DNA of 64,000 nt from Flavobacterium sp. 9AF (GTDB taxonomy: Bacteria; Bacteroidota; Bacteroidia; Flavobacteriales; Flavobacteriaceae): NCBI RefSeq assembly GCF_902506265.1, contig NZ_LR733561.1, positions 1 through 64,000 on the forward strand. Direction: 5' to 3'. Numbering within the stretch: position 1 is the stretch's first letter; every line of letters starts with the position of its first letter. The translations under genes were made by a program, and so were the position numbers. A model generated the notes under the pieces. That model made no database searches and was not told the origin of the DNA. It saw only the letters and a list, made by a program, of their open reading frames with translations. Of the stretch, positions 17,247 to 24,461 are shown piece by piece.

Positions 17247-17689
17247 TTTAATTCCTCTCTAACCTTCATTAAAATTTTTCCTAATTTATTTTTGCCTTTT
17301 CCATTTCCACCGTCTCCCCAGTACGCATCATTTTCAGTATGTTCAACAATAATTGCATTATTAGTTCCTACTAATAAACTTCTTAACTCCTCATGTTGCA
17401 TAAACTTGGCTTTGATAACCTCATACATGACATTATCTTTCTTTTTATCCCAATTCATTTTTATTTTTTCCTTTCTACTTCTCCCTAGTTCTGCGGCTTT
17501 CATTGGCGTGAGTGCGTTGGCAATCTTATCTTGATAACTCTTATTTTCAAATTTTTGAGCTTGAAAATAATGTTCTGCAGTTTGCCATACCTGACCATTT
17601 AGTCTTACAGGATAATTAGCAAAATTTGAAAATTCACCATAGTATCCTAATTCACTATAAAACTTTATTTCTTCTTTTGCATTATTCAT
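17243..17689 (-). CDS. NADAR-domain protein (YbiA-like)
   Basis: A 148-residue single NADAR domain (DUF1768). Recognisable parts are EFSNFA at residues 15-20, WQTAEHYFQAQKF, the LGRS block and YWGDGGNGKGKNKLGKIL near the C-terminus. YbiA-like NADAR proteins have been tied to riboflavin intermediates, and more recent work shows NADAR enzymes removing ADP-ribose from guanosine in nucleic acids. In this cluster the second role fits better. It is coupled by overlap to the crystallin J1-like gene and lies 4 bases after the oxygenase gene. Confidence 0.93.
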   Translation of the reverse strand: MNNAKEEIKFYSELGYYGEFSNFANYPVRLNGQVWQTAEHYFQAQKFENKSYQDKIANALTPMKAAELGRSRKEKIKMNWDKKKDNVMYEVIKAKFMQHEELRSLLVGTNNAIIVEHTENDAYWGDGGNGKGKNKLGKILMKVREELK

Positions 17690-17693
17690 GATA

Positions 17694-18251
17694 CTATTCT
17701 TTCTTCATTTTATACATTACATCGCTACGTAAGGCATATTTAAAACCACTTTCTATTATTCTTCCTTCATGTCTGTATGGATGATAAAAAACCAACAAAT
17801 TACCTGTTTTGGGTTGGATAGTAAACAAATCTTCAAATTCGGTTGCTCCACCTTCAAATTCTTCGTTGAGATAGATTAGAAAAGTGAAAAAACTTTCTTC
17901 TTTTTCATTTCTTTTAAAACTTCCATCTCTATGCATTTTGAATCGTTGTCCAGGACTGTATTTATAAAAACGGAACATTTCATTAAGCCCTATAAGATCA
18001 TAATTACCAATTTCATTTGATAGAAATGGCAGTGCTCTTTGATACAGTTTATTTGCTAGCACCTCATCATTATATAAAATTCTATCGTTATTTCTAACTC
18101 CTTTTAAAATAGATTGTCTATTTCCACCCATTTGTACTTTAGCTTCTTCATAACCTATTTGCTCACTTTTTTGAATGAGTTCCTCACATTCTTCTTTGGA
18201 CAAAAAGTCTTCTATTACAAATATGTCTTTGTTATAAACTATTTTTTTCAT
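17694..18251 (-). CDS. 2-oxoglutarate/Fe(II) dioxygenase (prolyl 4-hydroxylase type)
   Basis: A 185-residue double-stranded beta-helix oxygenase. The iron-binding HxD is H107-R-D109, the distal histidine is H161 in YRHEG, and R175 in ALRSDV would bind 2-oxoglutarate; all are present and in the right order. GGATEF before the distal histidine is typical of P4H-like enzymes. Substrates in the family include proteins and nucleic acids. It sits between two NADAR genes and overlaps the upstream one by 20 bases, so it probably acts on the same kind of modified substrate, which is inference. Confidence 0.9.
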   Translation of the reverse strand: MKKIVYNKDIFVIEDFLSKEECEELIQKSEQIGYEEAKVQMGGNRQSILKGVRNNDRILYNDEVLANKLYQRALPFLSNEIGNYDLIGLNEMFRFYKYSPGQRFKMHRDGSFKRNEKEESFFTFLIYLNEEFEGGATEFEDLFTIQPKTGNLLVFYHPYRHEGRIIESGFKYALRSDVMYKMKKE

Positions 18252-18819
18252 TTCCTATCATTCTTAATTCATCTCTTACTTCCATTAGAGCAAACCCTAG
18301 TAAATTTAATCCTTTCCACTGTTTTGGATTATGACTATCTTTATGGTCGCTTGCCATACCAATGCCCCAAATAGCATCCACTGGACTGGCTTCTACAATG
18401 ATTCTTTCATTGGTATTTAAAAGAAATTGCTTTAAATCATCATGCTGACTGAACTTATGGAAGTTTCCTTCTTTGACTATTTGAAATCTATTGGCTACCC
18501 AAATACTATCGTCATAGTTACGAACTTCTCTTCCCCATTTTTTTGCTTCAGTTGGTGATTTACTATTTAAAATCTTTTGAGCCATTTCTTTGTCTCCAAA
18601 CAATTCTGCTTTCTTAAACATCATCCAATGTTCGGCCGTTTTGTATTCAATTTCGTTCACCATGAAACTACTTTCCCACCATTGACTAAAACATGTTTTT
18701 GTAATTGTTCCATCATTTGATGGTTGATGTCCCCAAAAGAATAGAAACTTATTATCTGTATTTATATTTTCAATTGTGTATTTCATATGTAGATAGTTAT
18801 TTGATTTTAAAATTGTCAT
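18232..18819 (-). CDS. NADAR-domain protein, second copy
   Basis: A 195-residue NADAR protein, longer than and clearly different from the one at 17243-17689. Family features are FFWGHQPS, YKTAEHWMMFKKA, AKKWGREV and DAIWGIGM, then LNLLGFALMEVRDEL. An ATG at 18786 (MKYTIENI) would give a 184-residue version that starts where the domain starts and may be the true start; the longer start is kept because spacing in this operon is short. Having two NADAR proteins suggests different substrates, for example different ADP-ribosylated bases. It lies 17 bases after the DraG-type gene. Confidence 0.9.
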   Translation of the reverse strand: MTILKSNNYLHMKYTIENINTDNKFLFFWGHQPSNDGTITKTCFSQWWESSFMVNEIEYKTAEHWMMFKKAELFGDKEMAQKILNSKSPTEAKKWGREVRNYDDSIWVANRFQIVKEGNFHKFSQHDDLKQFLLNTNERIIVEASPVDAIWGIGMASDHKDSHNPKQWKGLNLLGFALMEVRDELRMIGNEKNSL

Positions 18820-18836
18820 ATGTTATCACCTAATCT

Positions 18837-19817
18837 TCATTTGTGTTTATTTGCAATAAACTTGTTGTTAGTGGTGATTTCATATTTCTTACTCATTTGA
18901 TCACATAATGCTGTGATATCTTCTTTTCTTGCTAAAACGGTTATCCATTCTTGTGGAATGCTTTCGTATCCATATAACAATCCAGCTAAACCACCTGCAA
19001 TAGCAGCTGTAGTATCGGTATCACCTCCTAGATTAACGGCTTTTAAAACTGTTTCAGAATAACTACTAGAGGTAAGCACACACCACAAACTGGCTTCGAG
19101 GCTGTGTAAAACATAACCGCTTGAATGAATCTTATTTTCTTCTAACTCATTAATATTTCCTTTTAAAATCCTATCAAATAATTGAATCTCTTTCTGATTA
19201 AAATCTTTATTTGAAATAAAATCATTCACAATTGCTTTAGTTTGTATATAGGTTTCAAATTTATTACGTCCTTTTAGTACTTCTAATGCGTAAACAATAT
19301 ATATAAAACAAGCCAAAACCGAACGAAAATGAGCATGTGTAATAGAAGAAACTTCTTTTACTTTCTGATAAATTATATTAATATTTTCTTCCTCTTTTAA
19401 ATAAAATGCTAAAGGTAAAATGCGCATTAAAGAACCATTCCCATTGTCTTCCTCAAAAAAATTCCCTGAAAACATAGCTGATTCCCCATTTTCAATTCTA
19501 GACAATGAATATCTCGTCGTACCTCCAATATCAAATACCTCATTATGAGCTCCCCAGTAACCTTCTTTTTTCCATCTAACAAAAAGGCGTCCTATTTCTT
19601 CAATATCAAAGCCATAACACAAACTCTCCGCTAAACAAAAAGTCAAAGAACTATCATCACTCCAACTCCCTTTTGGTTGATTCCAAGCCATATAACCTAA
19701 CATAGTTGTAACTGGATTTTCTCTAAGTTTTTCTCTTGATTTAAATTCCACAGGAACTCCTAGTGCATCACCAACCGCTACTCCAAATAAAGCACTATGT
19801 ATTTTTGTTGTTTTCAT
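18837..19817 (-). CDS. ADP-ribosylglycohydrolase (DraG family), copy 1
   Basis: A 326-residue DraG/ARH-family hydrolase that removes ADP-ribose from proteins or small molecules with two metal ions. The first metal site is WSDDSSLT (residues 52-59, D54 and D55; the usual motif is TDDT) and the second is NLGGDTDTTAAIAG near residue 265. GVAVGDALGVPVEF near the N-terminus is the usual opening. The start overlaps the stop of the PARG-like gene by one base (TAATG). A second, distinct DraG paralogue lies two genes upstream, so the substrates probably differ. Confidence 0.95.
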   Translation of the reverse strand: MKTTKIHSALFGVAVGDALGVPVEFKSREKLRENPVTTMLGYMAWNQPKGSWSDDSSLTFCLAESLCYGFDIEEIGRLFVRWKKEGYWGAHNEVFDIGGTTRYSLSRIENGESAMFSGNFFEEDNGNGSLMRILPLAFYLKEEENINIIYQKVKEVSSITHAHFRSVLACFIYIVYALEVLKGRNKFETYIQTKAIVNDFISNKDFNQKEIQLFDRILKGNINELEENKIHSSGYVLHSLEASLWCVLTSSSYSETVLKAVNLGGDTDTTAAIAGGLAGLLYGYESIPQEWITVLARKEDITALCDQMSKKYEITTNNKFIANKHK

Positions 19818-20647
19818 TACATTTCAAATGTTTTTAACAAATCCTCATTCTTAGTATAAATTGCAAAAATGATTTTTTTAAATGCACCCTTGTATTTGCC
19901 TCGTAAATGCTCTTTAAATAGTGATGCAATCATTTGAGAATCATTCCTAAACACGCCACATCCCCAAGCACCTAAAACCAAAACTTCATTCCCTTTACTT
20001 AAGGATAACGCCAACATTTTATCTATTCTTCGCCTCATTACAGCTTCAATTTCCTTTTCTAGTTCAGGTTCTTGTCTTTTAATTACACCTGCATTTACTG
20101 CTGCCGATGTAATAAAATTACAATCCACTGGCTGATTTAATAATTCACCTCTATCCTTTCTAAAAACAGGCGTTTGTGGACTGTAAATCATTGCATCTGT
20201 ATATATACATGATTTCATATTTCTGTGTGTATCGTAAAAAACTCTTGCTTGTAATTGACTACTATACAATGCAGACGTTCTTGCCAAGCTTTCTTCTTGC
20301 GCTTCAGCTCCAGACATAAAACCACCACCCGGATTCTTTGCTGAAGCAAAATTCAAGCACATTACCTTATTTGAATCTTCTGTTTCAACTATTTTTAAAA
20401 TTGCACTTAAAGTCGTACTCTTTACTACTTCAAAAACGGTTTCAAACTTTGAGTCAATGACTTGTTTTTCTATAAGTTCTTCTAACTTTTCGGAAGAATA
20501 ATAAACCGTGTTTTTTATACAATTATCTAAATTTTTACTTATATTAACTATGTTTCCTTCTCTATTTTTATATGCTCTTTTTTCTAAAATTGCTAAAGTA
20601 TCTTTAGCCATACCTTTATTCGTCATAACATTCTTTCTTTCAAACAT
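19817..20647 (-). CDS. Microbial PARG-like macrodomain protein (TIGR02452 family)
   Basis: A 276-residue protein of the TIGR02452 type, related to bacterial poly(ADP-ribose) glycohydrolase. The catalytic signature GGG-x-QEE appears as NPGGGFMSGAEAQEESLAR near residues 107-125, and VLGAWGCGVFRN near residue 228 forms the other ADP-ribose loop. It has an N-terminal helical part seen in this family. Known relatives release ADP-ribose from chains or single sites. It is coupled by one-base overlap to the DraG gene behind it. The start could also be an ATG seven codons later (20626). Confidence 0.93.
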   Translation of the reverse strand: MFERKNVMTNKGMAKDTLAILEKRAYKNREGNIVNISKNLDNCIKNTVYYSSEKLEELIEKQVIDSKFETVFEVVKSTTLSAILKIVETEDSNKVMCLNFASAKNPGGGFMSGAEAQEESLARTSALYSSQLQARVFYDTHRNMKSCIYTDAMIYSPQTPVFRKDRGELLNQPVDCNFITSAAVNAGVIKRQEPELEKEIEAVMRRRIDKMLALSLSKGNEVLVLGAWGCGVFRNDSQMIASLFKEHLRGKYKGAFKKIIFAIYTKNEDLLKTFEM

Positions 20648-20660
20648 TAATTATTATTTT

Positions 20661-21512
20661 CTATTCTGTATTCAACAGGAATTTCTGCTCCAGTTTCTCA
20701 TCCAGTTCCATTAAATAGGTTTTCCCAAACTTGCCATTTTCTAATTCGTCAAATAAAAAAGTAGGCAACCTCTTTTTACAATCTTTTTTCTGACTTAAAA
20801 TCGCCATACACAAAGCAGCCACTGTATCGGTATCTCCACCAAAATCGATTCCATATTGTAAACATTCTTCCATTGAAGTAGCTTCTGACACAATTTTTAT
20901 TACCGCTTTAGTAGTAGGGTAACCGTGCATATCTATTGGCGAAACGACCTCATAAACTTCATCTTCTTTTAAAGTTTCATTCAAGAAAGAGATTAAATCC
21001 GTTTTTTTATCGTAATTGTATCGATAAAAATGTACGGCTAATGCAATTCTTTTAGCGCATTGAATTCCTTCTTCAGTATTGTGAGATGTTTTTGCTTGAA
21101 TTTCACAAAAAGAAAGTAATTTTTCTATATTCCTAATATAACCAATTGGATAAGCTCTCATCGCAGAGCCATTACCTGTACTTTGAAAAGATAGATTACT
21201 AATAAACTCTTTACCATTTTTACTCCTATCGAGTGCATTGTAAACTCTGTCTGAATACCCTCTTCTCTTATCTCTGTGAAAAACCGTTACAAACTTATCA
21301 GCTACTTTTTCAGTAGTCCAGCTATCCTCTTCTAGTAACAATTCTGTAATAGCAATTGCCATTTGAGTATCATCTGTATATTTTTTATAGATTTCTGTAT
21401 ACATTCCGTGTTTGTGATATTGAGTCAAATTGTTATACTTTTCAATATAATTCATTTCTTGAAACTCAAAACCTGCTCCGTAAGCATCTCCTATTGCTGC
21501 TTCTAAAATCAT
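20661..21512 (-). CDS. ADP-ribosylglycohydrolase (DraG family), copy 2
   Basis: A 283-residue DraG/ARH-family enzyme. It opens AAIGDAYGAGFEF, has the first metal motif KYTDDTQMA near residue 45 and the second FGGDTDTVAAL near residue 230, with TGNGSAMR between them. All ligand positions are canonical, unlike copy 1 where TDDT is SDDS. It lies 13 bases before the PARG-like gene and 82 bases after the PRPP-synthetase-like gene, separated by the second 49-base repeat. Target (arginine, serine, DNA or a metabolite) cannot be read from sequence. Confidence 0.94.
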   Translation of the reverse strand: MILEAAIGDAYGAGFEFQEMNYIEKYNNLTQYHKHGMYTEIYKKYTDDTQMAIAITELLLEEDSWTTEKVADKFVTVFHRDKRRGYSDRVYNALDRSKNGKEFISNLSFQSTGNGSAMRAYPIGYIRNIEKLLSFCEIQAKTSHNTEEGIQCAKRIALAVHFYRYNYDKKTDLISFLNETLKEDEVYEVVSPIDMHGYPTTKAVIKIVSEATSMEECLQYGIDFGGDTDTVAALCMAILSQKKDCKKRLPTFLFDELENGKFGKTYLMELDEKLEQKFLLNTE

Positions 21513-21534
21513 TTTTCCTTTTTTATGTGTTCGC

Positions 21535-21583
21535 GATACATTTTTTACTCCATTTCATTCTATAAAAAACACTCGAACTGACG
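21535..21583 (-). repeat. 49-base dispersed repeat, copy B
   Basis: Same element as 16770-16818 (47 of 49 bases identical), here filling most of the 82-base gap between the PRPP-synthetase-like gene and DraG copy 2. Both copies have the same orientation within the same operon, 4.8 kb apart, so they could mediate deletion of the genes between them by recombination. Confidence 0.7.
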
Positions 21584-21594
21584 TGAACTACTAT

Positions 21595-22425
21595 TTATTT
21601 TACTTCTAATTGAATCACTTCCACTTTTTCGTTTTCGATATCTTTAAAAGAATTAGTTGTAAAAATGCGTTCAAAAACTTGAAGGCTCTCAAAACCTTTA
21701 TTGAATATCCCATGACTCACTGCTAAGTATAGGCGACCGGCATTTTTATTTTTCAGTTCTTGAGCTAAACCAATAAAAGTGCCTCCACCATCGCAAATGT
21801 CATCTACAATTAAGCAATCTTTACCTTCTAAATCATCTGAATAGACCTTGAAGCCAGATAATTTTCCTGTTTTTACATCTCTGCTTTTACTACATTCTAC
21901 TACCTCAACACCTCCAAGATATTCAGATACTTTATAGATTTTCTTTAAAGCACCACCATCTGGAGAAATCAATAAAACTTCGTTTCCAATTCTTTTAATA
22001 ACTTCTTCAATGAAATAGTAATTTGGAATTACTTTACAGTGTTTTAATAAAGCAGACGTTACTTCAGAATGCGGATCAAAAACTTGAATGCTATTTAATT
22101 GTAAAGCATTGATAATATCTGCATATACTTTTACAGATAAAGGTTCGCCAGGAATCATCACACGATCTTGTCTAGCCGCGGGAAAATAGGGAATAAAGGC
22201 ATTGATGGTTTTCACTTCCATTCTTCTTAATGCATCTATTGCCAAACAAAATAAGCCAAGGTCATTAAAAGAATTTAGCCTATGAGTGATGTAAACAGGC
22301 TGTGTAGTGTCAAAATCACCTGTAATTTTTATATGTGGTTCTCCTCCTGAAAAAACAAAACTTTGAAATGAAATTGTATTTTGAGTTCCAAGTGGCTTAA
22401 AATGAGGGTCTAAATTAAGAATCAT
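21595..22425 (-). CDS. PRPP-synthetase-like pyrophosphokinase
   Basis: A 276-residue ribose-phosphate pyrophosphokinase homologue, shorter than the usual 310. Kept features are IPYFPAARQDR (78-88), the loop region SKSRD (179-183) and the PRPP-type loop LIVDDICDGGGTF (205-217). Departures are FSGGE for FSDGE, DPHS for DLHA and DGGGT for DTxGT. The open frame extends to a TTG at 22449, but the ATG at 22425 (MILNLDPHF) is better because the extension would lie across a promoter and operator. It would supply PRPP to Nampt; or, like phage Adps, it might pyrophosphorylate ADP-ribose. First gene after nrtR. Confidence 0.9.
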   Translation of the reverse strand: MILNLDPHFKPLGTQNTISFQSFVFSGGEPHIKITGDFDTTQPVYITHRLNSFNDLGLFCLAIDALRRMEVKTINAFIPYFPAARQDRVMIPGEPLSVKVYADIINALQLNSIQVFDPHSEVTSALLKHCKVIPNYYFIEEVIKRIGNEVLLISPDGGALKKIYKVSEYLGGVEVVECSKSRDVKTGKLSGFKVYSDDLEGKDCLIVDDICDGGGTFIGLAQELKNKNAGRLYLAVSHGIFNKGFESLQVFERIFTTNSFKDIENEKVEVIQLEVK

Positions 22426-22429
22426 AATA

Positions 22430-22450
22430 TTTGTGTTTATTTTACACAAA
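22430..22450 (-). promoter_or_regulatory. Candidate NrtR operator O1
   Basis: A 21-base inverted repeat TTTGTGT-N7-ACACAAA, five bases upstream of the ATG of the PRPP-synthetase-like gene. It matches the site at 22485-22505 at 19 of 21 bases. It overlaps the TTTG of the -7 box at 22447-22454, so a bound protein would block RNA polymerase. The adjacent NrtR-type regulator is the obvious candidate; NrtR proteins generally repress NAD genes and respond to ADP-ribose. Confidence 0.65.
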
Positions 22451-22477
22451 TGTATGATTTAATTTTTTTCTGACAAA
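22447..22477 (-). promoter_or_regulatory. Promoter of the PRPP-synthetase-like gene and NAD cluster
   Basis: On the minus strand TTTG (22474-22477), 19 bases, then TACATTTG (22447-22454), an exact fit to the Bacteroidetes TTTG-N19-TAnnTTTG promoter. The start codon follows 22 bases after the -7 box. Two candidate operators lie on it and just upstream. Confidence 0.65.
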
Positions 22478-22484
22478 ATTTTAT

Positions 22485-22505
22485 TTTGTGTTTTTTTTAC
22501 ACTAA
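22485..22505 (-). promoter_or_regulatory. Candidate NrtR operator O2
   Basis: TTTGTGT-N7-ACACTAA, a 19 of 21 match to O1, 55 bases away from it. It overlaps the last codons and stop of nrtR and lies just upstream of the -33 box of the next promoter. The two sites therefore flank the promoter, and the near-whole number of helix turns between them could allow cooperative binding. Confidence 0.55.
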
Positions 22506-23192
22506 TTTAATTTCAAAGTGAATTCCTTCTTTTTCAAGGCGTTTATATTCAGAAATATTAAAAGTATATAACTTGGCCGGACGACCTGTTTTCTTATTGG
22601 CAAATTCTTCTGTTTCTGTTATAAAACCAAAACTTGTCATTTTTTTTCTAAAATTGCGACGGTCAATTTCTTTACCAATAATAGTGGAATATAAGTTTTC
22701 CAATTGAGAGAAAAGAAATTTTTGAGGTAATAAGTCAAAACCAATGGGTTGATAAGTTAATTTGTTTTTAAGTCTTTTTAACCCCATGTGCACAATTTCA
22801 TTATGATCAAAAGCTAAATTAGGTATTTTATCCACTTCAACCCAAGAGACATGGTCAGCATCAGTGTCAGCAATTAAAGTAAGTTTAGATGGATCAACCA
22901 AAGCAAAATAAGCTACAGAAATAACCCTATTTCTAGGATCTCTAGTTATATCATCGCCAAAAGTGTATAATTGTTCTAAATAATTTACTCCTACGTTTGT
23001 TTCTTCTTTAAGTTCTCTTTTAACTGCTTCTATAAGTGTTTCATCTTCTTGTACCAAACCACCTGGTAAAGCCCAATAGGTATTTTGACTACCAAATTTT
23101 TGTTGGATTAACAATACATATAATTTGGATTTTTGGTAACCAAAAACAACAGCATCTACTGCTATTCTTATATTTTGATGATTTACTGACAT
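22497..23192 (-). CDS. nrtR: NrtR-type Nudix-winged-helix transcriptional regulator
   Basis: A 231-residue regulator with an N-terminal Nudix domain (about 8-140) and a C-terminal winged helix (about 150-225). The Nudix box is GGLVQEDETLIEAVKRELKE followed by ETNVGV; the usual EExG ending is EETN, a sign of weakened catalysis as in many NrtR proteins. The DNA-binding half has the family blocks IDRRNFRKKMTSFGFI and KKTGRPAKLYTF. NrtR proteins sense ADP-ribose or related metabolites and repress NAD salvage genes. It is divergent from nothing and leads the NAD cluster on the same strand, with its own promoter and a candidate autoregulatory site. Confidence 0.92.
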   Translation of the reverse strand: MSVNHQNIRIAVDAVVFGYQKSKLYVLLIQQKFGSQNTYWALPGGLVQEDETLIEAVKRELKEETNVGVNYLEQLYTFGDDITRDPRNRVISVAYFALVDPSKLTLIADTDADHVSWVEVDKIPNLAFDHNEIVHMGLKRLKNKLTYQPIGFDLLPQKFLFSQLENLYSTIIGKEIDRRNFRKKMTSFGFITETEEFANKKTGRPAKLYTFNISEYKRLEKEGIHFEIKLV

Positions 23193-23195
23193 AAA

Positions 23196-23220
23196 AACGT
23201 GTATATAATACGCAAATATA
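23196..23220 (-). promoter_or_regulatory. nrtR promoter -7 box with candidate operator O3
   Basis: On the minus strand the -7 box TATATTTG (23213-23220) is followed by CGT and then ACACG, so that GTGT-N7-ACGC (plus-strand reading) covers 23196-23216. The match to O1 is 14 of 21, weaker than O2, but the position relative to the -7 box is exactly the same as at O1. It lies four bases from the nrtR start codon and would allow autorepression. Confidence 0.45.
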
Positions 23221-23315
23221 AGTTATTTTAACTGTATTGGTACTATTTCTATAGCAAATCTCATCTTTTCTAAATCTTATATAAGAATTGTAAATAACTT
23301 ATACTTATCATAAAG

Positions 23316-23359
23316 TTACTATAACCTTACTATAACATTACCATAACCTTACTTTAAAT
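23316..23359. repeat. Four-unit 11-base tandem repeat
   Basis: Units TTACTATAACC, TTACTATAACA, TTACCATAACC and the degenerate TTACTTTAAAT follow each other without spacing in the 255-base gap upstream of nrtR. The 11-base period is about one helical turn, so the same face of the DNA carries TTAC each time. It could be a cooperative binding array for a regulator or only a microsatellite. Confidence 0.6.
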
Positions 23360-23400
23360 ATATTATAAATAAGCTATAAATATATTGTATTGATTAAATT

Positions 23401-23418
23401 ACTGCCTGTTTAGGTAGT
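23401..23418 (-). other. Short hairpin downstream of the transglutaminase-like gene
   Basis: ACTGCCT-GTTT-AGGTAGT forms a 7-base stem with one G-T type mismatch, 30 bases after the stop codon at 23448. No T tract follows on the minus strand, so if it ends transcription it does so weakly. Confidence 0.35.
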
Positions 23419-23447
23419 ATTTAATTCAGCTAAAAAACTAGATTCTT

Positions 23448-24461
23448 TTATTTACTAACAGAAATCTTATAGGTAATTAAGTACGATTCATTTAATTTAA
23501 AATGCAGGTCGTAATTGCCTTTCAAAGAGAATCTTGTTTTAATTTCCAAAAGATCATTGTTTAATCGCGTTACAGAAATTTCATTGGTTTTTCTGAAAGA
23601 ACCTGAAACTAACTCAACGGAAAGTGGATTAAACTCCTTTATTTTACTACCTTGTATAAAAAAAACCACTTCTTGGTCTTTTTTACATTCAACTTCTAAT
23701 GATTTGGGTTGGACAGGAATAACTCCATAGGTATGGGTACTATTGTAGACGACAGGTCCATTTAAAAAATCTTCAATTGCAATGGGAGTATTGGTTAAAA
23801 GCCATTTTGCATCTAATGGATAATGATCTTTAGCAAACACATTAGGTTCAGCCAGAAAATAAGTAGTGTTAAAATTAGCCAGAAAATGACTGGTTTCATA
23901 ATCAAAAAAACCAGCTGACCAAGTAGCATCACACAGATACCATTTATCATTTAGATAGACTGCATTCCAAGAATGATTTGGAATACTTAACTTTTTAATA
24001 TTTTTAGTAATGGTTCTTCCGTAACCGTTTATAATTTCGCATTTTAAACCTGCAAATTGCGCCATCTCTTGAATAAGATAGGCATAACCCGTACAGACGG
24101 TCTTCTTTTCATTTTTTAATTTTTCAAAACTTTCCTTATTAAAGGATTTATCCCATTTTGCTAATTTCAGACTGTCTTTATACCATTTCTTTCTTTTATT
24201 ACTATTTTTCTCTGATGCGTAATAGTCGTTTTCGATATTATTACACACCCAAGTATAGATTGCTCTAAATTTTTCAACTTCTGTAGTTAAGCTATTGGTT
24301 AGATTATAAGATAAAATAGGTAAACTCTCGAGACTTGCCCCCTGATAATGAGCTGCAATATCATCTGCTTTTGTAAAATCGATACCCTTAAAATCAGACA
24401 ACTGCGCAAGAATCATGCAGGGTAGAAAAAAAAGCATCCTAAATAGGCCATTTTTACTCAT
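23448..24461 (-). CDS. Secreted transglutaminase-like protein
   Basis: A 337-residue protein of the transglutaminase/protease-like superfamily. The catalytic triad is visible as KTVCTGYAYL (Cys), NHSWNAV (His) and YLCDATWS (Asp) in the middle of the protein. The N-terminus from 24461, MSKNGLFRMLFFLPCMILAQ, is a signal peptide; the open frame continues upstream to 24530, but that would place the signal internally and overlap the neighbour by 77 bases. Eukaryotic relatives include kyphoscoliosis peptidase. The first part has the EKFRAIYTWVCNNI block typical of this bacterial group. It overlaps the CarboxypepD-like gene by 8 bases, so they are co-transcribed. Confidence 0.85.
   Translation of the reverse strand: MSKNGLFRMLFFLPCMILAQLSDFKGIDFTKADDIAAHYQGASLESLPILSYNLTNSLTTEVEKFRAIYTWVCNNIENDYYASEKNSNKRKKWYKDSLKLAKWDKSFNKESFEKLKNEKKTVCTGYAYLIQEMAQFAGLKCEIINGYGRTITKNIKKLSIPNHSWNAVYLNDKWYLCDATWSAGFFDYETSHFLANFNTTYFLAEPNVFAKDHYPLDAKWLLTNTPIAIEDFLNGPVVYNSTHTYGVIPVQPKSLEVECKKDQEVVFFIQGSKIKEFNPLSVELVSGSFRKTNEISVTRLNNDLLEIKTRFSLKGNYDLHFKLNESYLITYKISVSK

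Noticed and set aside
22426-22449. TTG start extending the PRPP-synthetase-like gene
   Set aside because: The extension lies across the -7 box and operator, so it would sit at or before the transcription start.
5642-23192. Prophage or integrative element carrying the NAD operon
   Set aside because: No integrase, att duplication, tRNA, capsid or mobilisation gene was seen, and base composition matches the surroundings.
23316-23359. CRISPR-like array
   Set aside because: Units are only 11 bases and directly adjacent with no spacers, and there are no cas genes.
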